From contig VXAZ01018984.1 of NCBI GenBank assembly GCA_013399875.1, positions 1,082,460-1,146,459 of the forward strand: 64,000 nt of DNA. The letters are read 5' to 3'. Of the stretch, positions 12,004 through 25,396 are shown piece by piece (the stretch's first letter is position 1; every line of letters begins with the position of its first letter). The notes beneath the pieces were generated by a model, which was not told the DNA's origin, did not search any database, and saw nothing but the letters and a program-made list of their open reading frames with translations. The translations under genes and the position numbers were made by a program. This DNA is from Gymnorhina tibicen. Its lineage: Eukaryota; Chordata; Aves; Passeriformes; Artamidae.

Positions 12004-15000
12004 AAAGCTGCATGCCACTTCACAGGCACATAGTTTTATTAGAGTGTTGTTTAATTAAAACCTTATAATTTGGTTGTTACTACTTTAAAACATGGCATAA
12101 TACTGTGCTGGGTTATTTTTTGGTTTTGTATTTTTTTAAGCTTGGTTATTTTTCTATCCTGGGAAGTAATGTCATACTTGCTTGCTTCCCCACTTAAGAG
12201 CAAGAGTTGCCCCTAGGAGTTCAGCTTCTGAATTAAATGGAGATTTGGAAGATGGGAGTTAAATACTGTTTTGCTACAGTATATTTTTACTTTATTTCTA
12301 AATGTTAGAGGGTTTTTTAGCATGTCTATGAAGAAAAAACTATGTTGCCTAAATACGGGAAAATTCTAGGGTTTTCTAGCATCTTACTTGGCTTATAACT
12401 GGAGAATATGTAGCTAATAAAAATGTTAATAACTGGCCATATGCTTTTTCAGCATTTAACCTCTGAATGTTCATAGTATTCATCTCCTATGCCCTTCCCA
12501 CTAACATGGTTCATGGCAGAGTAATATAAAGGTTATGAAAAGTTTGCTCTCAACTGGCTACAGAATGTCTGTTGCACTTGGAGGTGTTTATGCCTTGGTT
12601 TCCTGAGCATGCTCAGTATACTCAATATATCACTTGTCTTTCTGTGTACAGCTGTCAGTGGAAATTTTGAGGCTGGTTAGGTGAAAGAAGGGAATAAAAT
12701 CTAGAAAAAATTACTCTATCTACAAGAAAGCATTATAAACAAAGCTGTTTGAAACTCAACATGCAATACATCAAATTAGAATAAAAAATTAGAGATTTTG
12801 TGTTTTCTAAGGATGGATGTTTTAAGAAGTAATTTGTAAATACAATGCATTTTCAGTTTGATTTCTTTCAAGCATTGAACTTGACTCCTAAGAGCTCTTT
12901 GTTTTGTTGTGAATTCCAGCACTAGCCAACCTCCTCCCAGGGGCCATGAGACAACCCAGTGGATCCACTGGGAGAGGGAATGACAAACAGTCGAGACTGG
13001 GGCAGTGTCTTCCTTAATCAGGAAACTGGAAGCTCTTCCCCTAGGGTATTTGATAGGTGAGCCACCCTGAGCTCCAGTTTGTCTGGATCCAGACTTCCTG
13101 ATAGCTTGCTTAGCAAATGTGCCAGAACAAGATGTTAAATGGGAACCTGCTGTGTTTGAGCAAGTTTGCAAAGAGCTTTTCCTTTTCCAAATAGTATATT
13201 ACATAAATCGGATTTTTTTTTCTTTAAATGCTGAGTGTCCTTGATACAACAAATTCTCCCTTTCTCTGTCATTCTCAAAGTCAAATGATGATTCTCCATT
13301 GTCATTCCAATTAAATGTCAGCTTCGAGGAGTCTGATGTACTTACTTGCCAAACATACCTTGTAGTGTCATCTTAAGCAACCCCTCCGAATGGCTTTTTA
13401 AAAGATCAGGGTTTCACTGTTCGTAGTCATCTCAGGGAAGCAAATCCTGTTTTTATCTGGGCACCTCAGCCCCAGAGTGGGTTACCCATTTGTCCCATGT
13501 GATTATATAGTGCTGTTTCCTATTTTTGTAGCTGTTTGATTTATTCAGATGTGGTACCCTAATTGCCTTTGTAAATCTTGTGTTCTGTTCCCCAAAAGCT
13601 TTAGAATAGTTCTATTCTGTGAATTAGCAGACAAGTCAAATGACAAGATTGAAATTACTTTTCTGCCTGACTTGCATCTAAACTGTGTTTTAGATTTTAA
13701 ATTCCTTGACCTTTTGTCATTCCATTTCCTAATCTTAAAACAATTTTTTCTGGAGCGTTTTTTTGCCCCCCACCACTGGCTTCAAAGACAAATTAGATTA
13801 GTCTCTACAACTCCTCTAAGATGTTTGCTTGTGCTGTTTGCAGTGATTTGAAGACCATGTGTTTGCAACCATTTCTGTCTCCTCTTACATGCATACTAAT
13901 ACTTGTTGATCATCACAGCTCTTGTGAATTGGGTATACAATTGACACATCAAAGCACGGCATAAATGCTGCAAGCTGTTGAAACAGAGTGCAAAAATAAA
14001 GCAACAGTTCACTTTTAGGGCTTACAGAGTAAGTCTTGGGGAAAGAAGAAATGTACAAGCAGTTTAAATGTAAAATACATTAAAAAATCACTGTTTCTCA
14101 CAGTTTGAAGTGTGTTGTGCTGTCATTAACCAAACAATATGCTTAGGCTTAAACTTTGAGGATTCAGTGGGGTGGTAGCATGCAGCCTAAATAATTAATT
14201 GAAAGCCATTTCAAGGGTAATTTTGTCTGTGTTCACATAAACCTTTTTTTTGCATTTTAGTGATGCAAGTTCAGTTCATGTTTCTGGTGCTTTCTAAAAC
14301 TTCATGACCTTCACTGCAGTCACTGAGTTTGTATGTTACATTAGCATTATGCTACATGTATGTTCAGTGAGTATAAGTAAGCTAAAACCCCACTGCTGAG
14401 GAAGTGTACTCCAGTACTTTCCCGAATTTCAGAATTTGGTCTGTTTCAAGCTTCAGTGTTTGAATAGCTCGTACAACCTCAAAGGCAAGCAAATGTTGCA
14501 CGGTTGGAAGTTTCGTGGTGTGTGTTTTGCACCTCTTAAAGGGAAAGAATCTGTAACATAAAAGCTGAATCACTGCCGTCCTTTCAGAGGTGTGGAGTCC
14601 TCTGACCTTTCAGTTTGTCTTTGCTAGCACTTGACATTCAGACTGTGATCACAAGGCTCAAGGAGGTGCCATGCAGAAGTCCCTTGGCTAGAAGTAATGC
14701 AAGTTAGCTGAAGTGTTGGAAGCAGTGTCCCTGCATTAGATTTCTGAGGGGAAAAACAGGTTATCTTGTCAGAGCAGGATGCTGAGACAGTCGGTGCACA
14801 GCACTGCCCTGTGAAAGGCAGTCCTGTCTTGTGGGATTTTGGTGTTTGGGGTTTGGGTTTTTTTTAAACACAAAACTTCATTTGAACTAATTTGACTGAG
14901 CCAACTGTCAGTTGTGTGGTTAACAGCCTGTGCTTCCATGGGTAATAGGTTCCAGATCCAGGCTGTCAGTCTTCATGCAAATAAGTGCTGGAGGAACTGG

Positions 15001-16510
15001 GAGTGGAATTGCTGAATTTCAGGGAGGAGGGAACTTCCTGCCTCCTTTTGGTGCTCTGTGTGAGGATTTTCAGAAAGACTTTTCATTCCCTGTCTTGGCC
15101 TCAGGATGCTGATGACTTTTCTGCAGGAGAGAATTCTCTTAACCACGTAGCACACATTTTAAATGTGGACAGTAAATCCAGGGGTGTGGTGGGAGAAAGT
15201 GGAAATGATGGATAACTCAGCAATACCTCCTGGTGTTATCAGTACTTGCTTGTAGCCAACTTTGTAGTAAAAAATGGTTATGGACTAACCAGTCAGATTT
15301 TCTGCGTGTCTCTGGGGACAAGAGCCACGTATAGCAGTATTATCAGAGTTATGAATAACGATGGCCATTTGTGTGATTTCACAACTGCAATTAATTATGG
15401 CTTTTATATATTATTTTTCATGGAGGGGAATTTATTGAAGGCTTCCTGATCGCTTTTTGTTCCTACCACAGTTCTGTACCTGTTCTGTACCTCTTGGTGA
15501 GAAGAAACCAAACAGTTGGGAGAGGGCCAGTCTTGGGCTGCCTTTTGGAAAGCATCTATTTATTGATGGAGCCAGTTGGCTGAGACAGGTTTTGCCCACT
15601 CTTTTCTTTCGGGGAAGTTACTGTTGTAACAACCATGACTGGTGGAATTTGTGAACAAGTGAGGGAAAGCAACACCTAAGGTAGATGTCTAAACTTTGAA
15701 ACTTAAGAATAAAAATGCATCATTTGTTCTCTTCATAAAATGTTCATAGAAAATTGTAGCAGTTCTGCCTTAAAATATTTCTCTCAAATTTGCAGATTAT
15801 CAAGGATATACTGAGAAATATTTTAAGGGTGATCACTGCCCTCTATGGAAAGAGTAGCTACAAGTGCTCCAATGCAAGTTTTCATATTCACTGAAATCTT
15901 TTATTCCTGGTACCTAATAATAGACATTTCAGTTGAGAATAAAGCCAAATTTCAAAGGGAATGTAGCTTTCATTTTATAAAATGTGTAGCAGCTGTCTGA
16001 CTTTTCTATATAAACTACAAAATTACTGGTGTAGACTCAATATAGAAATCACCAAAAAATAAAAACATGTTCAAGATTTTTGGCTAAACATGGTACTCTT
16101 ATTTTGGTAATAATGCTGTAAATTCAGATAGCAGTTTGAATCATTGCATTGCAAAATATTTTTCTTTGTTTATGTGCTGCTCATGCAGAAATATACCTTG
16201 CCACAAAATTTCAGTAAGTTACACTATTACTCAAATTTTGTTTTTTGTCGTTACTTAGTAGCTTAATGTTAAATACAGAGGAGGGGAGGTTTCTCTTCCA
16301 GAGATGTCCTGTATCTGTGCTTCTCAGATTGCTGATATCCTTTTTTCTGTGTGATAGTTGTCTTCAGTAAAGCATCTGAGTTAAATGTTTTATTAGGACT
16401 GTATTTTCCAGAGTATTTTATCCTGGTATCGGTAACCACATAGAGAAGTAAAGTAAAAGGCTCACTTTTGTTACAACAGTAATGAAGAACTGGCAGTGCA
16501 TTTCCAGAAT

Positions 16511-16525
16511 GCACACACACACACA
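16511..16525. repeat. Short CA microsatellite
   Basis: About seven CA units, GCACACACACACACA. Simple repeat. Confidence 0.9.
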
Positions 16526-18729
16526 AAGGAAAAATGAAATAGTTATCTTAATTTTTTCCGTAAGTAATGCTCAGTTTCTTAAGTATTTCATGCTTAGAAG
16601 AATTTTTAAAATACAGTAAGTAAAACTAAATGCATTTGCTTGAAATAGTTACTTACCAAGTAAAAAATCCACCAGTCATCTAAATGGTTTTGATGTGTGT
16701 TTCATCCTTTTGAAATGTGTTACCTCATACAGAACGTGGAGTTTTCTACTTAGTACATTTGCTGTTCTCCTCCTTCTGATATCCTCAAGGCAGGCCTGAA
16801 TTCAGTATCTTCCTAATAACTTTATATACACCTTTATTCTCAGATGTCTACTCATGTGATCAAACAGTGTTGCTGGTGAAAGCCCGTTTGGTAATTTACT
16901 TTTTCAGTTCTGGAGGTTACTGAGAAACCTCTACAGATAAAGCCAGCACTTGAAGAGTTAATATGTTATTAGGAGGACAGGAAATCTGGCAACTATTGCA
17001 GAAACTAGACCTAATGGTGCACACAAACAATTTGTCAGTCTTGGTAAATGTGAATAGCTTTCCGCAAAGTGGCTGCTTTTGCTTTGTTTGAACAGCCTAA
17101 ACTTTTCCTTTTCGGACTTTAAATCTTAGAAGTGAAATGTGATCCCCATATTGAATCAAAATAATTTAATTCAAAACATATTTTGATTGGAACAAGGCTG
17201 ACATGGAAAGAAACTCTAGAATAAAAAAAAAAAGTTGAAAGGACTTTCTATCATATATTTAGCAGGAAAATTTGAAACAGTTCTAATTAGGCTGAAAAAA
17301 CCAGCCTTCTTCATTGTAACTTACAAAGGTCATATATCAATGTTAGGGCGGCATTACCAACTCGTGTCTGAAAGCCTGCACATGCAAACATCATTCCAGT
17401 TGTTTGGTTTTGGTGGGTTTGGGGTTTTGTTTTGAATGCATGTGCACACACTTACTTCCAAGCCAGAATGCTTATTTGGTTTAAAGTAGTTACCTGCTAC
17501 TGCAGTTATGTGGGTGCTTTGTCATGTTCAAGAAGAGTATTTTCACCTAAAAGTTGTGTTTGTGCTGAAAAATGTGTGAAATCCTAATTTAGGCTTTTCT
17601 GTTCATACTTAAATATTTTTCAAGTGGAACGTAAAAGAGACTCCATTTTAAGCATTTCAGAGGAAATTCTTTCAGAGGGGAATTAAAACGTTTAGTCCAT
17701 TAAAGGTAACAGGCAATTATTTTCACTTGAGATTTATTTCTTACTTGCTGGTGAAGTATATTCCTGGGTTTGTTGGTTTGGTTGTTTGGTTGTTTTTTTT
17801 TCAATTGAGTAAATAGGAAAGATTATTCATGTACGAGCAGTTTTGGTTTCTCATCAGTTTCTCCTTTCATTTTAACATTTAATAAACCACATTTTGTATG
17901 GGTTGGACTCTTTCTGTCATTCAAATACGAGTGGCATGCATGCTTTATGCTGTGCTTCAAAATTACTTTGCTTTAATCAGCAGAGGAATAAGGCAAGCAA
18001 GTCTGTCATTTACTTCTGAATAGCTTGACTGTGAATATATATCTGTGCTGATGAAAAAAAATGCAGTTAAACCTTTCATCTAATTTCAGTGTTGGAACAT
18101 CCCAAACTCAAGCACAGTATATATTCATTTTTAATAGACATCACTTCATATGTTATGTGTCACTGCATAAAATCTAAAGCAGAAATAAAAGTAGAGGGCA
18201 AAAGCCAATGGCAGTCACTTTAAAGATACAAATCTTGATTCCAAAGGCATAATATTGTTTGGGAAAATATATCCTGATAAATCTTTAGAGAATTTATACT
18301 GGAAAATGGAAAAATCATTCCTAACCTGCTAGTTTTATGATTTTTGTCGTTCCATCCTTGTTCTACCAATCATTTGTATTAGTATTAGACTGATGTAAGT
18401 CTTTGGTTGCCAGCAGTAAATTATTCTCTGTTCAATCCTTTCAGAAAACAGGACAGAAAAAGATGATCATAAAATAGTGAATTTCAGAGTTGTTCATGAC
18501 GAGATAGTTTTGATTGCACAAATTTAGTAACATCAATTCAAATTTTTTGAATTGTACATTCAAAAAATATTTATGAATAAACTAAAATTTCCTAGTTAGA
18601 TCAAAGCTTCTATTTGTTGATGTGTCTGAAGTGTTTCTACCTTGGGAATAGAGAAATGAAAGTTACTAATAGGTGTTTGTGTTTGACATCTGTATACTGT
18701 ACTTTTTAGCATATCTCAAGTGTTTTAGT

Positions 18730-19560
18730 CTCGGCCTAATAGATCTCATTAAAGAAACAGATATCAGCCCCAAGACAGTTTGTCAAAGTTAATATGAGTC
18801 CCCTGTGGACAGAATTGACAATCTGTGTGTGGCTTCATGTGACTGCCTTTCCATGGGCTTGTTTGATCCTGTAACAATTGGACATTAGTCCCTGATTTGT
18901 TTTACAATAACTCGATGGGATTGGATATTGCTGCATTATGCTGGACATTTTCGAGGCTTTCCTTGTAGTGCACATTTCCCTCCGAGCACAGGGCCAGTGC
19001 TGTGCTCGCTCTGCCCTGGGAGCGCTGGCAGCTCCTTGGTTTGCTCTAGGAGCACTGTGGAAAGGATGTTCATATCCCATGGCTGTGTGCTGGATTTAAC
19101 TCGAGCCTTAATGAGCACTGCCTGTCCTAAATGAAGTTGAGGCTGAAGTAATCTTAAATGTTGACCCATCGATAGGCTTGGCTTAGGCTTGCAAGAGGTA
19201 AATGCTAACAGCAATGTTTAAAAACAACAAACAAGGTAACCCCCCTTCTTTTTGTAACCAAATAGTTCTGCAAATTGCAATCTCTTTATTTCTCAGATGC
19301 TTTCTTAAGGAGGACCCTTATTTAAATATACTGGTGTGGCTGCAAAGTGCATCACGCTGATCTGGTACATGGTGTTGTTTTCCTCGAAAGTCTATTCTTT
19401 AGTCATTATACAAGCTGTTAATTATTGTTCCTCCATTGATTAAGTCCTAGCATAAGCACTTCCCTCCAACCGAGAGCTTAACTGTGAACCTGAAGTATCA
19501 GGCAAGCTTATTTGGCCTTTGAATTTGTGTGCTGTTTGGTCTGTCCTTTGAGGTCCTGAT
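18730..19560. promoter_or_regulatory. Candidate conserved non-coding block
   Basis: Repeat-free, compositionally even intron sequence 2-3 kb before exon A, with CCTAATAGATCTCATTAAAG near 18734, GCAAATTGCAATC near 19271 and GTTAATTATTG near 19416. Open frames of 68-92 codons on both strands overlap in the middle and look like chance. The regulatory call is inference from texture. Confidence 0.25.
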
Positions 19561-20439
19561 TCTGACTATAGCTGGTTTTCAGTTATCCCTTTCACTTGGG
19601 ATTTGGCAACTAAGATTTTTAAATGACATAATAAGGAAAAAAAATTATCTGCTTTTGAATCTGTACAAATTTCAAATGTAAAATAATTTCAAACTTGAAA
19701 AAGAGAAGTAAGGTCAGGATGGCTCCCAACCATTCCCTGAGAAGGCAAAGTGTTTTAGTTTTGCTTTTTTAAGGGGAAAAAAAAAATCCCATTTATACAT
19801 ACATTACTCTAAGGAGATGGCAGTGGTATTCCTTTAGTTATTCAGGTCCCTTTGTGAGGGTAATATGACTCATTGAAAATCTAGCTTTTGCAGAAAAAGA
19901 GAATATGAACAACTTCAATACATGCTGAATATTTATATATGTATCTATAAAAACAATCACAAGTTCCTAACATTCTCTTTTTCTTGGCATTAAATAGTTA
20001 TAACAATAAGTATGTTCTAGGGTTAATTTTTTTTTTCAGCAGGATAGCCTGAAAATTAATTCTTATCATTGTCATTTGCTGAGCCCTGTAGAATTTTATG
20101 GCTGCACATTGCAGTATTATGGACACTCATGAGACTCCTGACTGGTTTTATCTTATTAAACAATTTTGAAATCATTAATTTTTAATTGGTCTGCTTGTGG
20201 TTTTTTATAGTTTTAATTGTGTGTCTGTGTCTAAATATTGGGTGTTTTTTAAATTAAAAAGAAAAAAGTCCTGTCTAAGCATGTATGTTGTAAGGTATTG
20301 CTACATGATCATCCAAACAGATACTATACTGTATGGGGATTCATTCTAAAGAATGCTTTCAGGAATTCAGTATCCTAATAAAAGTAATAGTAAAAAAAGA
20401 ATGATATGATGTCTAAGATATGTACAGGTCTTTTCTTGA

Positions 20440-20800
20440 TTGAAAGTTCTAATTAAGTGAATCGAGGAAAATTAACTGAAATTAGCTGTCAGAAAGTCAC
20501 ATTTAAATGAGTGATGATCTGGTGTGGCAGTAAACATTTAAATGATATAAATTGCCATTTAAGTGTATGGTTTAATGTTTGTCATGCATTAATATGACAT
20601 GAGACTGCAGTGACAATCAAGCAGCTTGCTCTAATTTGAACATATTTAGGGCTTTTGTGTGTAGTGCACCACACAAATTAAGACAATTGCTGGTTTTATG
20701 TGTCAATTTAAATGTTGTTTTCAGGCATCGGTTAATGAAACAAACCCATCATTTTTGTGTGCAAATTGCAGAGTGATTTCCTTGGTTTTCAGATTAATTT
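20440..20800. promoter_or_regulatory. Candidate element with repeated CATTTAAATG palindromes
   Basis: CATTTAAATG occurs at 20500-20509 and 20535-20544, with related CATTTAAG near 20556 and ATTTAAATG near 20706, plus ATGCATTAATATGACATGAG near 20584. The clustering of one palindrome in a repeat-free stretch suggests a binding-site array; function is unknown. Confidence 0.3.
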
Positions 20801-21573
20801 CAACTTCCTCTGCTCAAAATTAGGGATTTCCTTTGCAAGGAAAATGCCATTCATTTTGCTAGATGAAGAGAATATCTGTTTGTTATGTTTTTTCATTTGG
20901 TAATTCAAATCAGAAATACATTGAGTGCTCTGTATAAAATAGAAAAAGCAAATCCTGATAGTGATTGAATCTACGTGAATTAACTCTTTTGATGACAATG
21001 GTTTTTAGGTTACCTTTTAATATAGTGCTTTTTGGGTGCTCTTGTCTTGGGGATTGGGTTGTAACTGGATAACATCTTCAGAAAAGCAGTTTAATCATTC
21101 AGCATAGTACTTCTGTATAGGTTTGTAAACAAGAAATGTGTGAAAGTGGTTTGATATTTCCAGCCTGTGAAAAAATTTTTACCCTAACATCTGTGGTGAG
21201 TGAGTCCTGTTTCCCAAATTCGATCAATCTATGGCTGTCAGAATCAGATAATCTTGCTCTTGTTATTCAGCATGCAGATCACACAGGAAAGCACAATTTC
21301 ATCTTGGGAGTTCATGAAAACATAGCCTGGCTGTGTATAAATGCACAAATACTTTCCACTTACTGCATTTTTTTTCTTATTTCGACTATTATAGTTTAAA
21401 AAGTGAGGTCTCCCAGTCAGTGGGAAGTAGGGCATGAGACTCTGACATCTCTCACAAGGCCCACCTTTTTTTGGATGGAATATCTAAAATACTCTTCTCA
21501 ATTGTGTATTTAGACTTGCTAAGACAATTTTGTATGCTGTTAAAAAAATGTTTCTGCTACAACCAAATGATGA

Positions 21574-21849
<276 letters not shown>

Positions 21850-24800
21850 TAAAGACTCCACATTGTTCAACGCTTCTGGTGAACGTTCAGTTTCTTTGTG
21901 TTCTCTTGTGGTTTGGCCACAGGCCAGTCAAATGCAAGGTGCCTGAACGAGTTGTCGCAGCACGCAGAATTAATGGAACAAGGATGAAAGTTGTTCTTAA
22001 ACTTTCTGCACCTGGATTTCAGCCCAAGCTGATGCCAATATAAAAACAAATGCTCAAGGATTGCTTCAGTTACTGAGATCAGTCATTTTGTTCCTTGAGA
22101 CTGGATCTTAGTGGCAGTGGGCAGCCTTGGTTTGTGCTTCTGAGTTTACTTTTGCACTTTTAACAGTTCTCTTTAAGTGCAGTCTCGCATATGTAGCAAA
22201 AATCAGAGTTTTGTAGCCTCTGATATTTTAATTTGGTTTGCTATCAAATTAAAATAACTTGTCCTGTACTTTTCATATGCAAAAGAAAATATTTCAGCAT
22301 TGGAAAGATCAGGAGTTTTATTCAGACTCAGCATCATTCAGAAAATCTATTTGCCAGAGTATCTCACAGAATACTGTGGGTTCAAAAGTTCCTCTTCCTC
22401 CACCTAAACAGGTGTTTCAAAAAAGGGTAGGGTGGGGTGATTCAAACAGTTTTTTGATTGATTTTATGTCCTTTCCTCAAACACTATATTGGTACCAAGT
22501 ATAGCTGCAAGTATATTAATTATAGAATAAATGTAAGTGGTCCCTTGTTATAAAATATTCCGAGTCCATGAAAACAAAGTAATAGGAATCTTGTCAACTG
22601 TTTTATTTAGATGGGACACAGGGACTGGCTTAAAATCAAAGTGACAGGTCAGTGTTGTCATTACATGGCTTGCCATCAGTCTGCAAACTCCATCTTACTC
22701 TATTTAAACCTAAAGTACACATGTTGCACATAAATACCCTTAACTGAGCTAAGAAGAAGGATACTGGGACATGTGGCTTACAAGAAAAAATGTCATTATC
22801 TGGGTTTGGAAAAGTTGTTGACCCAAGAGTCATCTAGTAGATGTTCCCTGTGCCATGTTTTCAGTTCACTGATAATGTTTGTCCACTCTACATGGGCAAG
22901 GAATTATTCTTACCTTTTAGGAGTATTTATTAGACTCTTGAAGTGTTTGGTTAAAGTGTGAGCTGAAATGTAGGCTGGGTATTGTGTGTAATTTGTTCTA
23001 AATTTTGTTATTAGATGAACCATCATTACACCTTTATTTATGATGCTAATAATTGAAGTAACACTAATGAAAGCAGAACACAGTTCTTGTGTAGTTCTAA
23101 TTTTTCTAGAACAGTTCCTTTATCACATTTACTGTGATCTGTTTTACTTGTGTTATAGCCTGAAAAAAAATTTAAGACCAGGAAAGTTACAAATCTGTCT
23201 GGAATTGTGGATCATCTCAGAGAGGCATTCACTTTGTTACCAAATATTTTGAATTTGTCATATTTTTATTGTACTTTGCTACAATGTTTCTTATTTTTGA
23301 GTTGTTCTGTGTTGTCTGAACTGAGTGGCATATAAAAATGAAAACAGCAGAGGGAGAATTGCAGTGTTGTTCATAACAGGGGAGTAGCTCAGCAGCAACA
23401 GAATTTTGAAACACTACTGATGGTGTCAAAAATACATGCTGATGAATGCAGGCAGCAGAATAAATAGTGTCTTGTAGCACTTTTGTTCTGAGTTGCTTGA
23501 AGGATTGGCCCAGTGGAACATTTTTATTTTGGACTTTTAAGCAGGTCACTAAAACAGTGAAAGGTTTCCTGTTTAGTTAGGTGTCCCTTGCCATTTACAT
23601 ATATTTTGTAAAGCATGTTTGTTGTTACGTAAATGTGTATATGTAATTTTAAAAGGCACATATGATTAGCTCTGGTGCGATATTGATACTGCAGAAATTT
23701 AATGACTCTCATCACCAATGGTGACTTATTCTGATTTTACTTACGGGTAGAGATGAAAGTAATGAAAAATCTGTGTGTATTTCTATGTGCATAATCATTC
23801 TATATCTATGTGCTAAATGAATTTATCATGCACCTTTGACAGCCTCACCTTCTTCCTGCTTGCTAATCCATCTCCCTGAGGACCTGTGCTAACATTCTGT
23901 GCTACCAAGCAGCTTCAATCAGCATTTATTTTTCTTCTTCAGTCAGCTTGCCAGAAAATATCTCCTCTTTTCTCCACCAAATTCCTGGTTAGAGCCCATA
24001 TGAGTGTCTGATATGAACAATTAACAGTATTTTTAGGCAGGCATGGCACCTCAGAGTTAGTATCTGCTTATTAGGCAAGTATTAAACTGGATTTCTTGGT
24101 TTCAAAAAGGGTGCTTCTGGCATTTTCCTCTTGATAAGAATTCAGGGTTTGGGTCTTGAAATCTTGACAGTTGTAGCAGAAAATGTATTTTTATTTGCAA
24201 ACCTAAACCAAAGAGAAGCTCCTGTATATTCTGAGAGCTGCAAGTCATTGAGGCTTTTAGGTATCATATGGAAATAACAGCTAAACCATGGCAATTTCCC
24301 CACACAGATAGTCAGTGCTGAGCCTGGACCACAGCAGTAATGAGAAGCCTATGATGCATGTGTTTCTGAGGTATCTCCACAGATATATGTGTGGATATTG
24401 GTGACCTAACTCATCAAAGAGGCCACACACAGAACAATGGTGGAAGGCACTGAGGAGTGGAGGGGTGTAGGTTAATGCAGAATTTCCTTAGGTCTCCTAA
24501 ATGGCTCCAACTGGCACCTTTATTTTTATAGGCAGTCAGGTTATATATATTACAAGAAGGAAGTACTCGTCTAGGAAGGAAAACTACTTGATTAAAACCA
24601 TATTCCACCTTTCTTTTTTTTTTGAAACTGAAAATGTAGAACTTTTACATCCTCTTATACTGCTGTGAACAATTTTTTCCTGCCATTCTTTCTGCCTATG
24701 GGAATAAAGGAAGTAAAGTATTTTGAAAGGATCTGACTGCCATAATAGAAAATTTTAAAATAAAATGCAAACCATGGGCCACATGCTACCTTTTGGCAGA

Positions 24801-25380
24801 TAAACCCTGGGGAGTGCAAAGCTTGCATAATTCAAAGGCAAATCTCAGGGGGAGGGGAGTAGATCAAGAGAGAAGGGTTTGAGTCGCAGCCAGTGGGGGA
24901 AGGGAACTGCAGCCAGGAGAAGCAAGGCAAGGGATCCAGTATCCCTGCTGGCATATTGGTGCACTGCTCATCCTGCAGAGACCATTCCTTCCTCCTCCTC
25001 TTCCCCTCCGAGCATTTCAGTAGCGCTGTCATTGACTCTGCTCCTTGTGTGTCGTGCTGAAGGAGGTGGCAGCTGCAGAGGGAAGTCGCTGTTCAGTGGG
25101 CAAGCAGTAAATATCTTTCTGGTGGAAAACGCTGTATTTGCCAGCAGAGCTCTGCTGCGTCACTGCCTTCTGTTGGCTTGCTCTTGAGCACCGCATTTTG
25201 ATCTGTGGAACTCCCAGTCACAAGATCTGCTGTGGAAGGGCTCTTATTTTTGCCTGGATGGAAGGGGCAGGGAGTCATTTAGCACAGACAAATGTCATCC
25301 AGCTGTTCTGGAGAGAATTCACAGCACCTTCTTATCACAAATTCTGCTCTCTTTTTGCCATAGCAGTCCAAGAATGGAGC

Positions 25381-25396
25381 GGGGGGGGGAAAAAAA
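25381..25396. repeat. G-run followed by A-run
   Basis: About ten G followed by seven A. Simple sequence. Confidence 0.9.
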
